From the NCBI RefSeq assembly GCF_963259705.1, contig NC_081849.1:53850093-53914092 (forward strand): 64,000 bases of DNA, given 5' to 3'. A program made the translations under genes and the position numbers. Source of the stretch: Myotis daubentonii (Eukaryota > Chordata > Mammalia > Chiroptera > Vespertilionidae). Of this stretch, positions 12,310 to 24,265 are shown piece by piece (the stretch's first letter is position 1; the number at the start of each line of letters is the position of its first letter). The notes beneath the pieces were generated by a model. The model had not been told where the DNA came from. It worked only from the letters and a program-made list of their open reading frames with translations, and ran no database searches.

Positions 12310-12770
12310 AGAGATTAATTCATTAAAAAACCCACCCTAGTTACTGAGTACCAGATATTGAGGTAGGTACCAGATATTGATAAAATGACCTTGCCCTTGA
12401 GTTTAGCAAGTGGTAAAATAAAACGGTGCCATGGTACAATTTTGTAGAGTGTGGTGCTGGGTCAGAGGTGGGAGTGATAAATTCTTTCAAGATAGAGAGG
12501 GAGGAGGTAGAAGGAGAGAGAAAAGTCTTCTCCATTGCAATTATGCTTGTCCTGGGTTTTGAAAGATGAGTAGATGGGGAGACATGTATTCTAGGCTGAG
12601 CTATATTGGGAGCAAGGGTTATAGGCATAAAAATAGAAAACTTGTTTGGAAAACTGAAAGTCATTCAGTATGACTGACAAGTGGTTTTAAAGGGGTGAAG
12701 CTAGAGTAGGAGAAAAGGTAGGCACAGATCATGGAGATCTTGTACACCAGACTAGATATTGTCTCCACTA
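12310..12770 (+). repeat. Old unnamed mammalian repeat, copy A
   Basis: Resembles an ancient interspersed repeat seen at four further places here (20040, 28330, 41640, 57825). Shared wording includes CAGATCATGGAGATCTTGTA and TGTTTGGAAAACTGAAAG-like segments. I recognise the pattern from mammalian genomes but cannot name the family with confidence. Confidence 0.35.
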
Positions 12771-14439
12771 CTTATTTCACATGGAACGTTCCTGGCAGGA
12801 ACACAGCATGTAGGCATGAGTATAAACAGACGTCAGGAAAGTGGAAAACAGGAGTGGAAGGGTCCACACCAGGTCTATTGCTTCTGTGGCTCGGAGACTT
12901 ATGTTGAGTGCAATAAAGGAGGACTAGTGGCCATGATTAGAGGAGCTATTTCTATGAGGGAGGCAAGGGGCATGGGCAGAGCTTTAGTACCCAGGTGCTG
13001 AAGGGCAGTGCTGTGCTGGGGAGAAAAGAATCCCTCCACTTCCTCAAGAATACAGGGCTTCACTATCTCCTTGAAGGCTGGGAAGATCAGGAGACCACCT
13101 TCTTGCCGGAGACATTCAAGTTCTCATAGCAAACATAGCTAGTGGGGCGGCATCTCCAAGTGCCTTTTCAGGCAGTAGTTATAGGAGTAGATGCTGCAAC
13201 ATAACTCTGGCTGGAACTAACAACTTGGTATGAGCACTTCAGTGTGATCCCTGGAGATTCCCCAAAATGATTAGGTCAGACTTGTCAGGGACTGGAATAA
13301 GTAGATAAAATGAGGTCATTGATATTGGTGTTGATGTAGATATGGTGAGTCCCATCTGATTCCATATGTAGGTAAGGTCGGGAAGATCTGGGTTAAAAGT
13401 ACTAGTAAATAATGATGAGAGCATACCTGGTTGGGTTTTATGGCTCAGGGCCCGTAGTTTGTACCTAAAAGTCTCTCTTCATGTGTTCATAACCATCATG
13501 ATAGTGTCCATCTTGTGGTCATACCTTCCAAAATATGTATTATTATTATGATGGATTATAGCATGAAGGTCAGAAGCTCCTCACATGATACAATCAAAAG
13601 ACCCAGACCTATTGCTCTTGTCCACCCTTTGTTGGCTGTCGTATCTCCATGTAGGTATGGATCACTGCAGGAAAAGAGGCTGTATATTCAATCCCTTCTG
13701 CCAAAGTGAGGAGATTTATCGGAGGAGAAGTAATGAAAGGAGGCAGGGAGATGGGAAATATGGCCAGGAATCAGCTACACTCAACAAGACAGTGATGTCT
13801 GGAGGAGGCAGTGACAAAAGGGGAAAAATCAGAGCAGCGTCCCTCTGCAGAGCCGGCCAGCAGCGTCTCCAGGTGATGCATGATGATACAGGTCGCCGAG
13901 TGCTCCTTTCCTAACTGGGCTGTGCCAGGCTCTCACAAACAAGCGGATTTATTGTATTGTCATTGGTGCATCACTGAGCAGAGACATTGTAAGGAATTAT
14001 GGGTAATAGGTTTTTGGTTTTTTTTTTTCTGGTTGAAGCCAACACCTGCCTCTTTTATCTCAGCAAGCAGGAGACTCAGAGAGAGCCAAGTGGAATTTAC
14101 ACATACATTGATTATATTCCTATCCTTCTGTTTCATTATGGCATGTGTTTGACTTTTGTTGTTACAAAAATAATATAATAAAAAGAACACAAACTACAGT
14201 CATATATAAAGTGTGAAGAATAAGCATTATTGTCTGTCTGGTGCTCCTACATTTTTAAAAGTGATCTATCAATATAATAATTGTCAGCTAATAACATAAT
14301 ACAACTAGGTTCTCCCCCTGCTGCCCCCGCTTGAGGATTAAAAGAGGGAGGGAGATGAATGAAGAAGAAGAGTGTTCATGTACCTTGTTGATGACAAAAT
14401 CACTTAGTGAACTATTTTGAGGGGCAGTTTAAATAACCA
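12771..14439. other. Unique sequence, no gene seen
   Basis: No recognised repeat. Open frames of up to 109 residues near 13585-13914 have no domain. Confidence 0.4.
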
Positions 14440-14935
14440 GCAGAATTAAAAATGTGAATTTCCTTTCACCCTGCAGTTTCACTACTAGGAAAATTTCCCT
14501 ACAGATATACTCATGCAAATGTGAAAAGATAGATGAAGGATGATTCTAGAAGAACCATTTAGAAGTGAAAAATTGGAAACAACCTAAATGTTGGTCAATA
14601 AGGGATTTGATTAAACACATTACAGTACAACCTCATGATGAAATATTACTCAGCATTATAATAAGTAGTGTGCATTGAAAAAAAAAAAAAGCAAGTTTCA
14701 GAACAGTTTGTGTAGTAGGATTCCATTTTAAAAATATATACATGTATAAATGTGGATGTGCCCAGAACATTTCTGGAAAGAAATGAAAACTAAACAATCA
14801 TTCTTCTGGAAAAAGCAACTGAGTGGTAACTGTAGAGGTTGAAGTTAAAAACTGTTGTACAAAGAGAAAAAAATGTTGCCAGCATCTTTTATTTATGTAA
14901 ATTTCAAACACATTTAACAGTAAAAAAAAAAAAAG
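14440..14935 (+). mobile_element. L1 3' end fragment (old L1M-type)
   Basis: Follows the course of L1 ORF2 end and 3' UTR: CAGTTTCACTACTAGGAAAA, GGAAACAACCTAAATGTTGG, GATGAAATATTACTCAGCAT, then a transition to untranslated sequence ending in an A-rich tract near 14922-14934. Frames are broken. Confidence 0.75.
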
Positions 14936-14963
14936 GGAAGGGAGTATACTTAGCTTTCAGGAT

Positions 14964-15512
14964 TTCTTTTTTTTATCTTTAATTTCTTTATTGGTTAACG
15001 TATTACATATGTGTCCTCATCCCCCCATTAACCCCCAACGTGCCCCCCCATTCTTGTTCTCATCCCCCCCCCTCATGCTCTCATCCCCCTGTTGTCTGTG
15101 TCCATTGGTTGGGCTTATATGCATGCATACAAGTCCTTTGGTTGATCTCTCCACCTTACTCCCATCCTTCTCTACTTTCCCTCTGAGGTTTGACAGTCTG
15201 ATTGCTGCTTCTCTGTCTCTGAATCTGTCCCTGTTCATCAGTCTATGTTGTTCTCTATATTCCACAAATGAGTGAGATCATGTGGTATTTATCTTTCTCT
15301 GACTGGCTTATTTCACTTAGCATCATGCTCTCCAGTTCCATCCATGCTGTTGCAAATGGCAAGAATTCCTTCTTTTTTACTGCAGCATAGTATTCGATTG
15401 TGTAGATGTACCCCAGTGTTTTAATCCACTCATCTGCTGTTGGGCACTTAGGCTGTTTCCATATCTTAGCTATGGTGAATTGTGCTGCTATGAACATAGT
15501 GGTGCATTTCTT
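14964..15512 (-). mobile_element. Bat L1, 5'-truncated, minus strand
   Basis: The poly(A) tail appears as a T run at the left (about 14967-14974), followed leftwards-in by the 3' UTR and the last ~80 codons of ORF2. The C-rich 3' UTR (CCCCCCATTAACCCCCAACG) is characteristic of younger chiropteran L1. It is 5'-truncated soon after the ORF2 MFIAAQF segment. Confidence 0.9.
15255..15500 (-). pseudogene. C-terminal fragment of L1 ORF2
   Basis: This is the end of the L1 reverse transcriptase/endonuclease protein, about 81 residues beginning MFIAAQFTIAKIWKQPKCP and continuing through an IYTIEYYAAVKKKEFLPFAT segment to the native stop. The frame is open over this piece. The endonuclease and reverse transcriptase domains are missing because the element is 5'-truncated, so it cannot make a working enzyme. 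Confidence 0.85.
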
Positions 15513-16611
15513 TTTAACACGGACTGCCTCAAGATAGGCGGGCCCAAATGACTAATGGAGGTGTACCCCTACCCCCTGTCGTGTGAACTTATGTCAACTC
15601 ATCACTCCTCAATGGGGTTTCCTCTCCCTCTTTTCACATTCAGAATGAGTTTTAGCAACTACAAAGTATGTCAAGGAAGAGGGGAAATAAATTGAGTAAA
15701 AGTGTTTGGGTGGAATGTTGAAGAAACACCTAGAAAAGGTAGGAAGAAAATCCTTGTTGGCAGCGATCAACCAAGAGGAACACACCATCTACTTTCCACG
15801 GGATGCTTCATGTGAGGCTACTGACAATGCTGTATTGAACAAACTCATGGTCATTTCAACCACACTGAACTCCCAAGTTGGGGTTGGAATCCTTCATTTT
15901 CTTTCCTGTGTAAGCTGTGGCCATGTGCTTGCAGATGAGGGGAGCCAGCTTATCTTGGAGGAAGAGCATCTCCAGTTCTCAGAAAGAGCACCACACTCTG
16001 AGGTGTCACCCACTGTCTGGTGAGCAGGAGTCTGTGCACAAAATCTATACATAACAGGTTAAATGGAACGTCCTTGATCAAATGGCCATTTTAGTAAACT
16101 GAGCTCATTTCTACTCCATAGACATCACTGAACACTTTCTATGTATCTGTTCAGTAGGAAAAGCTTTTCCTTCAGAATATTATACAAGGGACAATTGGAT
16201 TAGTATTGTTCACAAAAACTTATGAAAATTTGAAGCAAAAAGTAGTAGCTATCAGTGAATAAACAAGAGAGCTCTTGACATCATTAAAGACCATTCGATT
16301 TTTTTTTCCTTTCCATTCAGAAGTCTTCCACACTTGTCAATTCCACTTACTTTTAATTATACCACATGAATAAATTACACGGGGGGAAAAATAGACCTGT
16401 GTATGTTAATTATGTATTGACAGACAAATAGGTCCAGCTGATCAAACTGAACATAATTAATGTGTGTGTGTTCTTTGGTTAGCTCTGTTTGGCTGTTTTA
16501 ACAAGCAGTACCCAGATTTACTTTAGCTGTTGAGTAAAAGGAGAACAAAGGAATGTGATAGGCAAATCTAGGATTATGTTCAATTAAAATAATGCAATTA
16601 AAATAAAGAAT
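15513..16611. other. Unique sequence, no gene seen
   Basis: No recognisable repeat or exon. A 105-residue frame at 15706-16023 has no domain. Confidence 0.4.
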
Positions 16612-16800
16612 CCAGCCAGGATTGTGTGGCTCAGAGGCTGAATGTTGACATCTAAACTAAGAGATCATGGTTCGCTTGCAGGCTCGATCCCCAGTAGGGG
16701 GCATGCAGGAGGCAGCTGATGGATGATTCTCATCATTGATGTTTCTATCTCTCTCCCTCTCCTTTCCTCTCTCTGAAATCAATACTTAAAAAAAAAATAA
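16612..16800 (+). mobile_element. VES SINE, internally deleted
   Basis: Starts CCAGCCAGGATTGTGTGGCT and has a deletion that fuses the B-box start (ATGGTTCG) to CTTGCAGGCTCGATCC. It continues with CCAGTAGGGGGCATGCAGGA, the GATGTTTCTATCTC block and an A tail. The stretch CCAGTAGGGGGCA at 16691-16703 fits the CTCF core. Confidence 0.88.
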
Positions 16801-17533
16801 CAAAGAGCCCCAAAGTGGTACAACAGGGTTTTTTTTTGCACTGTAGTTTGATATTTGGGGTCCTTCAAGATGAACTGCCTTAGTTTTCAGGCTTTGGAGT
16901 TAGCTTCACGCCACCTGCTGGGTGGTGTTAGGATTTGCATATGTATTAGGACAGGATCTGGAAAGACATTTGCATTTGCAGTTAACATCTCTGTGCTGCT
17001 GGCTACAACAGAGTACCCTGTTTTCTGGCCTATAGCATTTTCCTATGATTGTGTTTTTCTTTCTTCTGTCTTCACTGCCAGAAAGACTTATAAATTAGAA
17101 AAATATCATTTATTTTTCAAATCTGATATGTACAAAACATGGCCTAGTGAACAAATGAGATTAGGGGACAGTGAGTGAATGCACACACCTGAGCCTCCCC
17201 CTCACATGCTTGTTTGGTGGTTATGTACTTAAGCTGGGGCCAAAAGTATGTATCCAGGTAAACTGATCTACTAATGTCTCATTTCATTTTTTCCATTCTA
17301 TCAAATATCTTATAAAATAAAGGTATGCATATTAGTTTTATCTGACAAATGAGCTCTGATAAATAAAAGAGGGAGAAATGTTTTGGTAAAAAAAAAAAAG
17401 AATTGAAAAAATAATGAATATTGAAAATACTAGGTTTATAAAAAATCAAGACTTGATATTATGACTGATAGTTTCTTTATTATTCTAGGATATCTGGACT
17501 GACTTTGAAATCAAATGAATGCCTAAACACCTT
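16801..17533. other. Unique sequence with a chance P-loop-like frame
   Basis: No repeat recognised. The frame 16855-17178 (+) contains RTGSGKTFAF but no other helicase motif (see rejected items). Octamer-like ATTTGCAT words occur near 16934 and 16972. Confidence 0.35.
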
Positions 17534-17550
17534 AAGAAAGTCTGTCACAG

Positions 17551-17763
17551 CCTGGATGGTATAGCTCAGTGGTTGAGCATCAACCTATGAACCAAGAGGT
17601 CACCAGTTGGATTCCTGGTTAGGGCACATGCCCGGGTTGCAGGCTTAATCCCTAGTAGGGAGCATGCAGGAGGCAACGGACTGATGTTTCTCTCTCTTTA
17701 ATGTTTCTATCTATCTTCTTTCCTCTCTCTCTAAAATCAATAAAAACATATTTTTTTTAAAAA
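17551..17763 (+). mobile_element. VES SINE with target-site duplication
   Basis: Shows ATAGCTCAGTGGTTGAGCAT, CACATGCCCGGGTTGCAGGC, a GCATGCAGGAGGCAAC block and a tail of CTCTCTAAAATCAATAAAAA plus A run. Flanking 17-bp repeats, AAGAAAGTCTGTCACAG (17534-17550) and AAGAAATTCGGTCACAG (17764-17780), mark the insertion. Confidence 0.92.
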
Positions 17764-17780
17764 AAGAAATTCGGTCACAG

Positions 17781-18706
17781 AGTGGGATGCATTCAAAGAC
17801 TCATCATTACATATAAACAAAAGCAAATAAGCAAAGCTGCAAAAAAATGCACAAAATTACTCATTGGATGAATACATGTGAGGTCATGTGTTAGCTACTT
17901 GGTGTAGTTTAGATTTTGAAATTGCTGGAGTGCTTTCCTGGGACACAAACATAGCCCTGTTTCCATGGTAAAGATTTTTCCATCATTTCTTTATAGTTTC
18001 GTCATTCTGTGTGCATTATGGTGCCTGTGACAGAGTGTTATCCGTATTTCTAATTGCACTTTAAGCCTAAAAACTTGTAGTACTTTCCATTTAGCCAAGC
18101 AGCCCCACTTCAACAAGTTAGGAAAAGAAATTTATTTGGAAAACAGTCCCTGTCTTGCAAAATGTGCAGTGTCACAGAAAACAGCGTGCTAGACAGCAAG
18201 CTAGCATTTTATTCTTTTGTGTTCGGGATAATAGGTCAGCAGATTGCAGTGTGGGAAAGAGTGCAAAGGTCTAGAGATGAGGGACCTACAAAACTGACAG
18301 CTTGCTGCAGTCTTGTTATGCAAGATCAGTTGCTCAAGAACAAATCTGTTAAATCTCACATTTACTTCTCATCTGTCACTGGGGTCGGTCACTCTAACAG
18401 ATGCAGATGACAAGAGGAAAGCAACTGTAACAAAACAGAGCCTTGCATCTCAGGGAAACTTCTGTCGTTGCCCCTTTTCATTTAATCTCAGCATTGGGTC
18501 CCATACAGGAGTCATCCAAACATCTACTTTCTCTAGGCCACTTTGATCCAGAAAAGACTGAGTTCAATGAGACTTTGGGGAATAGAAAATATGTGTGCAA
18601 ATATCTAGGGGTGACAACTCTTGAATGAGGTCACTTCTAAAACACATTTATTATTACAAGAGCCCCTGACTTATTTAGGCAAGTAACAGGAATGGAAGTA
18701 CAGGGA
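17781..18706. other. Unique sequence, nothing recognised
   Basis: No coding or repeat signal that can be defended. Confidence 0.4.
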
Positions 18707-18707
18707 A

Positions 18708-18744
<37 letters not shown>

Positions 18745-18796
18745 GTCTGTCTAAATATCATCTATCTATCTATCTATCTATCTACCTATCTATCTA
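18708..18796. repeat. (TATC)n microsatellite
   Basis: Two runs of TATC separated by a short CTGTCTGTCTAAATATCA interruption. Confidence 0.95.
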
Positions 18797-18959
18797 ATAT
18801 GCTAAGTGTCCTTCCATCCACTGGGGTAATGATGTCACTTAGCAACACCCGGCTTCCTCTCCCTAGCAATGACTAGCCTCCTTGCAGTTTCTTCAGCCCA
18901 GGAACATGACTTGCTTTATAGCCAGGTGCAATCATTTACACCTTAACCAAATGTCTGTG

Positions 18960-19160
18960 AAACATTTTCCCATGCCTCATCTCATTTGATCCTCACAGAA
19001 GTTCTGGAGTCGGTAGATAAGAGACTTGGTGGAATCCTATTTTCTTTTCATTATCCAGAAAACAGAGATTTAGAAAGCTTAGAAACTTGACCCGACTGAA
19101 AAGAAGTAAGAAATGGTGGACCTTGAAAATGACTTCAGGTTTTCTCACTGCCCAGAATAC
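18960..19160 (+). repeat. MIR SINE
   Basis: Series CTCATCTCATTTGATCCTCA, ATTATCCAGAAAACAGAGAT, AACTTGACCCGACTGAAAAG, matching the MIR core and 3' half. Confidence 0.6.
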
Positions 19161-19338
19161 TGCTGCAGTTAAATATTTTACCCTTTGTTCTTCCTGTGTG
19201 ATCTAAAATAATAATCTGCTTTGTGTTGATATTTACTGCTGTGTTGCTGATAATTACCTGAAAGAGAAGTTGGGGTGCTTCACTGGACTGGAAAATGTTT
19301 AGCTAGATCAGAGAGCAGGTCTAATTAAGCACATTTAT

Positions 19339-19552
19339 TCTATATCTATAAAAGGCTAAGTTGACTCACACATTCACAATAAATATAAAGCTCTCGCTGG
19401 CGCCAATCGCACATGTGTGTTTCGATCTGTCATTGTTGATTGTGAATTTGGTTGACACTTCTATTATAGAGAAAGGGAAAACAGCGATATTAAAATATTT
19501 CTTCTAATTAATATCCTTTCAATGTGCACGAATTCATGCACCGGGCCACTAG
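19339..19552 (+). mobile_element. HeliBat, small AT-rich subfamily
   Basis: Begins TCTATATCTATAAAAGGCTA and ends GCACCGGGCCACTAG followed by T. The interior (CTCTCGCTGGCGCCAATCGC, TTGACACTTCTATTATAGAG) differs from the other HeliBats in this window, so it is a distinct subfamily. The exact first base is uncertain by six positions. Confidence 0.82.
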
Positions 19553-20030
19553 TAACTTAATATTATACCTTATAAGGTGTCAGGAATTACTCTTTTCCAA
19601 TTTATTTGGTTTTATAAATAAGTTTTTATGTTTTTTCTACTCTAGTAGATTATAGATAAGCCATCTGCAGCTAGCCTCAGAAACTTTAAAAAATCTTCTG
19701 CCTACCTATACATAGGTATATGAGCATATTCATAGTTACTCATTTGTATAATGAAGTAGTGCATATGTTAGAGATCCCTGTGACTACTATTGCTAGGAGT
19801 ATTCCAATTGGAATATCTGGCTTAAAATTGTGTAAGAAGATCATTCTAAAGAACTTGGAGATCATGAGTTTGACTAGAGCTATGGTTTGAAAAATCAAGG
19901 ACTGAGTTAGGTCAATAGGATGATGGGTATATTTATCTAATGGGTCTGAGCATATTACTAAGTCAGAATCATTTTCTAAATGACTCAATTGCTAGCATCT
20001 TTCATTAAACAACATTTAGAACAATGAACA
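19553..20030. other. Unique sequence, nothing recognised
   Basis: AT-rich sequence without supported features. Confidence 0.4.
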
Positions 20031-20034
20031 TCAT

Positions 20035-20400
20035 GTGCAAGGGATACAGTGGGATAAAGCCCATATGCTCCCTCAGGAAGCCTATTGTCCAGTATGCATA
20101 ACAGACTTTAATATATCAGCCTCTAGTAAAACGCATTACATGGTGATTATCCCCAAATGAGAGATAAACAGAGCACTATGAGGAGGTAATAATTCTGAGC
20201 AATGTAATTAGGAAAAGCTTTATGGAGAAGATGGCATTGGAACAAGGCTATGAAAGACAGGGGAATAGAACTGTGGTTGATGGAACACACAACTGTCATA
20301 TTCAGGTTAGAGATAATGAGCTAAAGAAGGCCACAGGGAATTGAGAAAGAATCAAGTGTATTCAGGGGATGCCTATTGTTTGTAAGGTGCTGATGTGAGG
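20035..20400 (+). repeat. Old unnamed mammalian repeat, copy B
   Basis: GGGATACAGTGGGATAAAGC, CTCCCTCAGGAAGCCTATTG, GGAGAAGATGGCATTGGAAC and GGCTATGAAAGACAGGGG follow the same order as copies A, C, D and E. Confidence 0.4.
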
Positions 20401-22068
20401 GGTTATCTATGATTAGACTTTTCATTTTATTTGAGAGGAAAACAGAAGCCAATTCTGTGTGCCAAGAACGGCAAAGATGGGATCAAAAGCATGGTTTTAG
20501 GAAATTCTATTTAGCTTTATATTTTCCAATTCCATATGTCCATGATCTAATGATGATACTGCACTATTTTCCAGTCCCCAGTGATAGTGATAAGGCATAT
20601 TTTTCACATAATTGCATGGCATCCATTATGCACATTCATTTCCTTCAGATTTTTTAATTGCTGCTAATTGCTCTCTTCACACCAAGGTTCCAGGTGTAAT
20701 AGTTGGTAGTTGTTCTTAATTCATCAATAATGCTTACTGTGTGGCAGTAATTTGGCCCATGAATATTTTCTGAAAGTCTTTATTAAGTTTCTCTTATTGC
20801 TTTGGGAAGACCAGCACCAAGAACAGATCATTTGCCTGAAGTATAATCACTAATTTTGTTCTTCTTGATGAATCTCTGTAACTTTTGCTTTATAAGTTCC
20901 CTGTTATTTTGGATTAGGCATAGTCTGAGAAAACATTTAAAAGGTTGAAGTCTGCATTTGGAAAACTTTGTGTACTTCCAATATAGTCTTTGTAAGAATG
21001 ATGGTATGAATGGTTGTCCCTTACTCATGCAGAGCAATCAAGTTCTGTTTAATAAATACATTGAAAAATACATGTCAGTGGGAATGGAAATAGAAAATGA
21101 AACTATTCCTCACCAAAGGCATTTGGCTATTATGTCACAGTGTCAAGGAAAGTAACAAACTCAGGGTACTGCCAGTAAGACATTGCCTCAGAGTAAAGAT
21201 TAATTCAAGGCTGTGATTATAAGGCCCTATGCTAAGACTTTGGAAATGATTAAGGTTCCTACTAGATCCTCTTACATGGACAAACAAGTTCATACAAAGA
21301 TTAAGGTCTTGGTTCTATAGATGCTGGAAATCTCTAAAGTATTTGTAACTGAGTCTCTAAAAAGAGAGGTATGTCTCAAAAAGAATCATGGCTACCATAT
21401 ATTTCGGTGCCACAATGTCTGGAACTTACAATGATTTTGAAAGAACCATATTGGAGAAAGCATTGCCAGCTTGAACTAAGAGACTGACATCAGATGAGAT
21501 ATAAAAAGATCCTGGGAGGAACCAGGCTGGGAAAACTGTTCAGTATTAAAAAAATGAAATGTCCTCCAATGCCCTCTTCCAACATGGCCAAGGAGGAGGA
21601 TGGTAAATGAAGACACCGCCAAGGGCAGAATCATGGAAATCTATGAACTGAGCAATCACTTGCAGGAGCAGCATGAGGGTCTAATCAAGAAACATTTCCC
21701 ACCCCCAGAGTACTGGGATCTGGCAACACTTTCTTAGCAGGATTTCAGAATAGCTGTGAAATAGGGACTTACAGTGACTTATAGAATAGTCTCCTATTCT
21801 TTCTTTCTTTTTTTTTTCCTAATGGAATGTATTGCTTTTATCCTGTACCTGCTCTACCTTTGTACGCTGAGTGTGTTCTGGGTGGCTAACCTATCATTTT
21901 AGTAAGAGGTCTCTGATCAAGAAGAGATACATTCAGACCTACTGTAGATCCCAAGGTCCTGGTCTTTGAGCCTGATGTTGTGATTCAGATTTTTGAGGGC
22001 CTTGGAATGGGGATGAGTATGTTCTGCATATGGAAGATGTGAATTAAAGAAGAGAGCAGACTATAATA
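20401..22068. other. Mostly unique sequence; possible LTR debris at the right
   Basis: No gene seen. The section 21700-22060 has wording reminiscent of MaLR LTR remnants, but not clearly enough to call. Confidence 0.35.
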
Positions 22069-22069
22069 G

Positions 22070-22330
22070 TTTATGTTTTTGTGCAACAAGTATTCCTTTC
22101 TTCCTCCCACTAGCCCATGGGTGCTGGGCCTGTCCATGTGATTGGCTTTGGCCAGTGGATTGTTAGTGAAATGTACTTGCATGGAAAGAACACGCTCTGG
22201 GGACTTCCTGGTCAGAGCCAGCCCAGCTTCCCCAAACACCTGCAGCTAAAAGTTGTCACTCTAGCAACTCCAGACCTGTGAGTATGAGAATGAAATCTTA
22301 TTGCTCTTATGACACTAATTTGGGGGATGT
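22070..22330 (+). mobile_element. Probable MaLR/MLT1-like LTR fragment
   Basis: GTGATTGGCTTTGGCCAGTG and the following GAAATGTACTTGCATGGAAA resemble the middle of MLT1-type LTRs. Diverged, with no clear boundaries. Confidence 0.4.
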
Positions 22331-22359
22331 TCGTTATATATCAATAGCTGACTGATCTA

Positions 22360-22520
22360 TATCCAAGGCACCATTCTAAGCAGTTAATCATTTCTCAGCT
22401 TTGAGAAGTATATGATTAGTTCCATTTTGCAGAAAACTGGAGTTTAGAAAAGTGCAGTAATAGAGTGTAGCTTATATCCAGATCTGTCTGGCTAGCAAGT
22501 CTTTTCTCTTTAACCCCGTC
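22360..22520 (+). repeat. MIR SINE
   Basis: CATTCTAAGCAGTTAATCAT, TTCCATTTTGCAGAAAACTG and GAGTTTAGAAAAGTGCAGTA follow the MIR core. Confidence 0.6.
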
Positions 22521-22855
22521 AGTACCTTTCAATGTTCTGTAAAATTCAGTCTGATTCTTTTCCCCCACCTCCCCTGACTCTGCTTGTAAAGGGACCTTGC
22601 TTTTGGAAAACATACCCTGCGGGTAGGACAAGAAGGCTCTCTGTCTGCTACCACCGTTTTCCACCTGAGTAGAGATGACACTAACCAAGGCTGGTCTTGG
22701 TTTCTAAAAATGTCATTACCAAGACTAAAAGTTTAAGTTGGCCTGCTAATTAAAGTGGCCTCCAAAGAGCAAAACTGTAACCAAATGTTTGTCTGTATGT
22801 ATAAACAGCAAGATTATTATAACAGGTGCTTAGAACTAAACTTCCAATATGTGAA

Positions 22856-23082
22856 AAAAATTTAAGTATATTTTTATTTATTTCAGATCGGAAGGAAGAG
22901 GGAGAGAGAGAGAGAGAAACATCAATGATGAGACAGAATAATTGATCGGCTGCCTCCTGCATGCCCCGCACTGGGGATCAAGCACACAACCTGGGCATGT
23001 GCCCTGACTGGGAATCGAACCATGATTTCCTGGTTCAGAGGTCAACACTCAGATTCTGAGCCCATACCGGTTGAGCCAACAT
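22856..23082 (-). mobile_element. VES SINE, minus strand
   Basis: Read on the minus strand it gives the GGTATGGGCTCAGAATCTGA head, CCTGACTGGGAATCGAACC on the plus strand as B-box complement, GCCTCCTGCATGCCCCGCAC, and a GA-rich tail. Flanks ATATGTGAAAAAAATT and ATATGAAAGTTAAAAAA suggest a diverged target duplication. Confidence 0.88.
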
Positions 23083-23158
23083 ATGAAAGTTAAAAAAGTT
23101 GTCCAGGCTGCTTGAGATAACTTGTCCTCTTTGTGGTTCACCCTATTGTTTTCACAGG

Positions 23159-23160
<2 letters not shown>

Positions 23161-23196
<36 letters not shown>
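23161..23196. repeat. (TG)n microsatellite
   Basis: About 18 uninterrupted GT dinucleotides. Confidence 0.95.
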
Positions 23197-23300
23197 TATG
23201 GGGAGATAGCATGGAGCTGACTCCATCCTTGGGGACCTCATGTTGCATGATAATACTCGCAAAATGCCAGCATGGTATAGCTACTCAATCAATGTCTATG

Positions 23301-23380
23301 TCCTTCCTTCCTTCCTTCCTTCCTTCCTTCCTTCCTTCCTTCCTTCCTTCCTTCCTTCCTTCCTTCCTTCCTTCCTTCCT
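23301..23380. repeat. (TTCC)n microsatellite
   Basis: About 20 perfect tetranucleotide units, a pure polypyrimidine tract. Confidence 0.97.
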
Positions 23381-23924
23381 CTGCCTTCCCTTCCTTCCCT
23401 TTTCATTCCCTCTGCTCAGAGCAACCATAACTATCAAATGGTTTTAGGGCAAGATTTCCCCCAAACATCAAGATCTTATCCTCACTCTCTGCTCATGATT
23501 TTTTACAATTTCCACTTTAATGAATGCTTTTATGTTTTTTACAGAAAGCTGTTCTTTCAATATACTCCATTAATCACAGAATAATTTCTCTCTATCTGTG
23601 GCTGGCCTTGCAGGTCATCCGTTATTGAAATTGAATGTGCTTATTCCTGTTCTATGGGTGAGGTTGCACCTATGTGGGGATGAAATAGGTGTGGGTGTTT
23701 TGTTCTAAACCCTTCAACTCAAAGAACAACTTCATGGCAGAAGTCAAGCAGAGAATATAGCCCTCCCTACAGGCAGGGGCGTGGCTCCCAGGGCACTTCC
23801 TGTCTAGCAACATTAAAGCCTACCCCCGACAGCAGGAGCCCGGTGGTGTCCTTTTCCATTTCATGCCCCCTCTGGTGTGCACAGGCTAACGATCACACTC
23901 ACTCACTGCAGGAAACATGAACAT

Positions 23925-24050
23925 GGGGACAGATCTCTTCTTTTTGTACAGGGGAAAGTGGATTCTCAAAGAGATAGGTCAGTCTTCCCAAGGTCACATA
24001 GCTAGTGAGTGGAGGAGGAAGATTCCTGCTGGCAGGCTGTGGTGCACCTG
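23925..24050 (+). repeat. MIR SINE fragment
   Basis: TCTCAAAGAGATAGGTCAGT then CCCAAGGTCACATAGCTAGT is the MIR 3' core. Confidence 0.65.
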
Positions 24051-24095
24051 TGCTCTCAGCACACGTTTCTGTCTCTGCAACACCTCACATGCTGC

Positions 24096-24265
24096 CTAGG
24101 TCCTTACTACACAAAGTATGGACTGCAGGCCAGTAGCACTGGCATTTCCTGGGAACTTGTTAACAGTGTGAACTGTCAGGCGCCATCCCACAATACTAAA
24201 TCGGAATCTTCATTCTTACTCAGATCCTCAGGTGATTTGTATGCACATGAAAGTTTGAGAAGCGC
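24096..24265 (+). mobile_element. MER5A-like non-autonomous hAT-Charlie
   Basis: Shows ACAAAGTATGGACTGCAGGC, CAGTAGCACTGGCATTTCCT, GGGAACTTGTTAACAGTG, CATCCCACAATACTAAATC, CCTCAGGTGATTTGTATGCA and AAAGTTTGAGAAGC in MER5A order. Confidence 0.8.

Larger units (their letters stand above)
23083..23924. other. Microsatellite-bearing unique sequence
   Basis: Holds the (TG)n and (TTCC)n tracts listed separately. The 104- and 114-residue frames here are translations of the TTCC array and are not genes. Confidence 0.6.

Noticed and set aside
16855..17178. Open frame containing RTGSGKTFAF, like motif I of DEAD-box helicases
   Set aside because: No other helicase motif is present in this or neighbouring frames, the following residues do not fit the family, and the frame is short with no splice-site context. 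Taken as a chance P-loop match.
23133..23584. Frames of 104 and 114 residues with long Ser-Phe-Leu-Pro repeats
   Set aside because: Translations of the TTCC and TG microsatellites.
23866..23884. CTCF-like CCCCCTCTGGTG
   Set aside because: Spacing is off by one base because of an extra C, so the core does not align.
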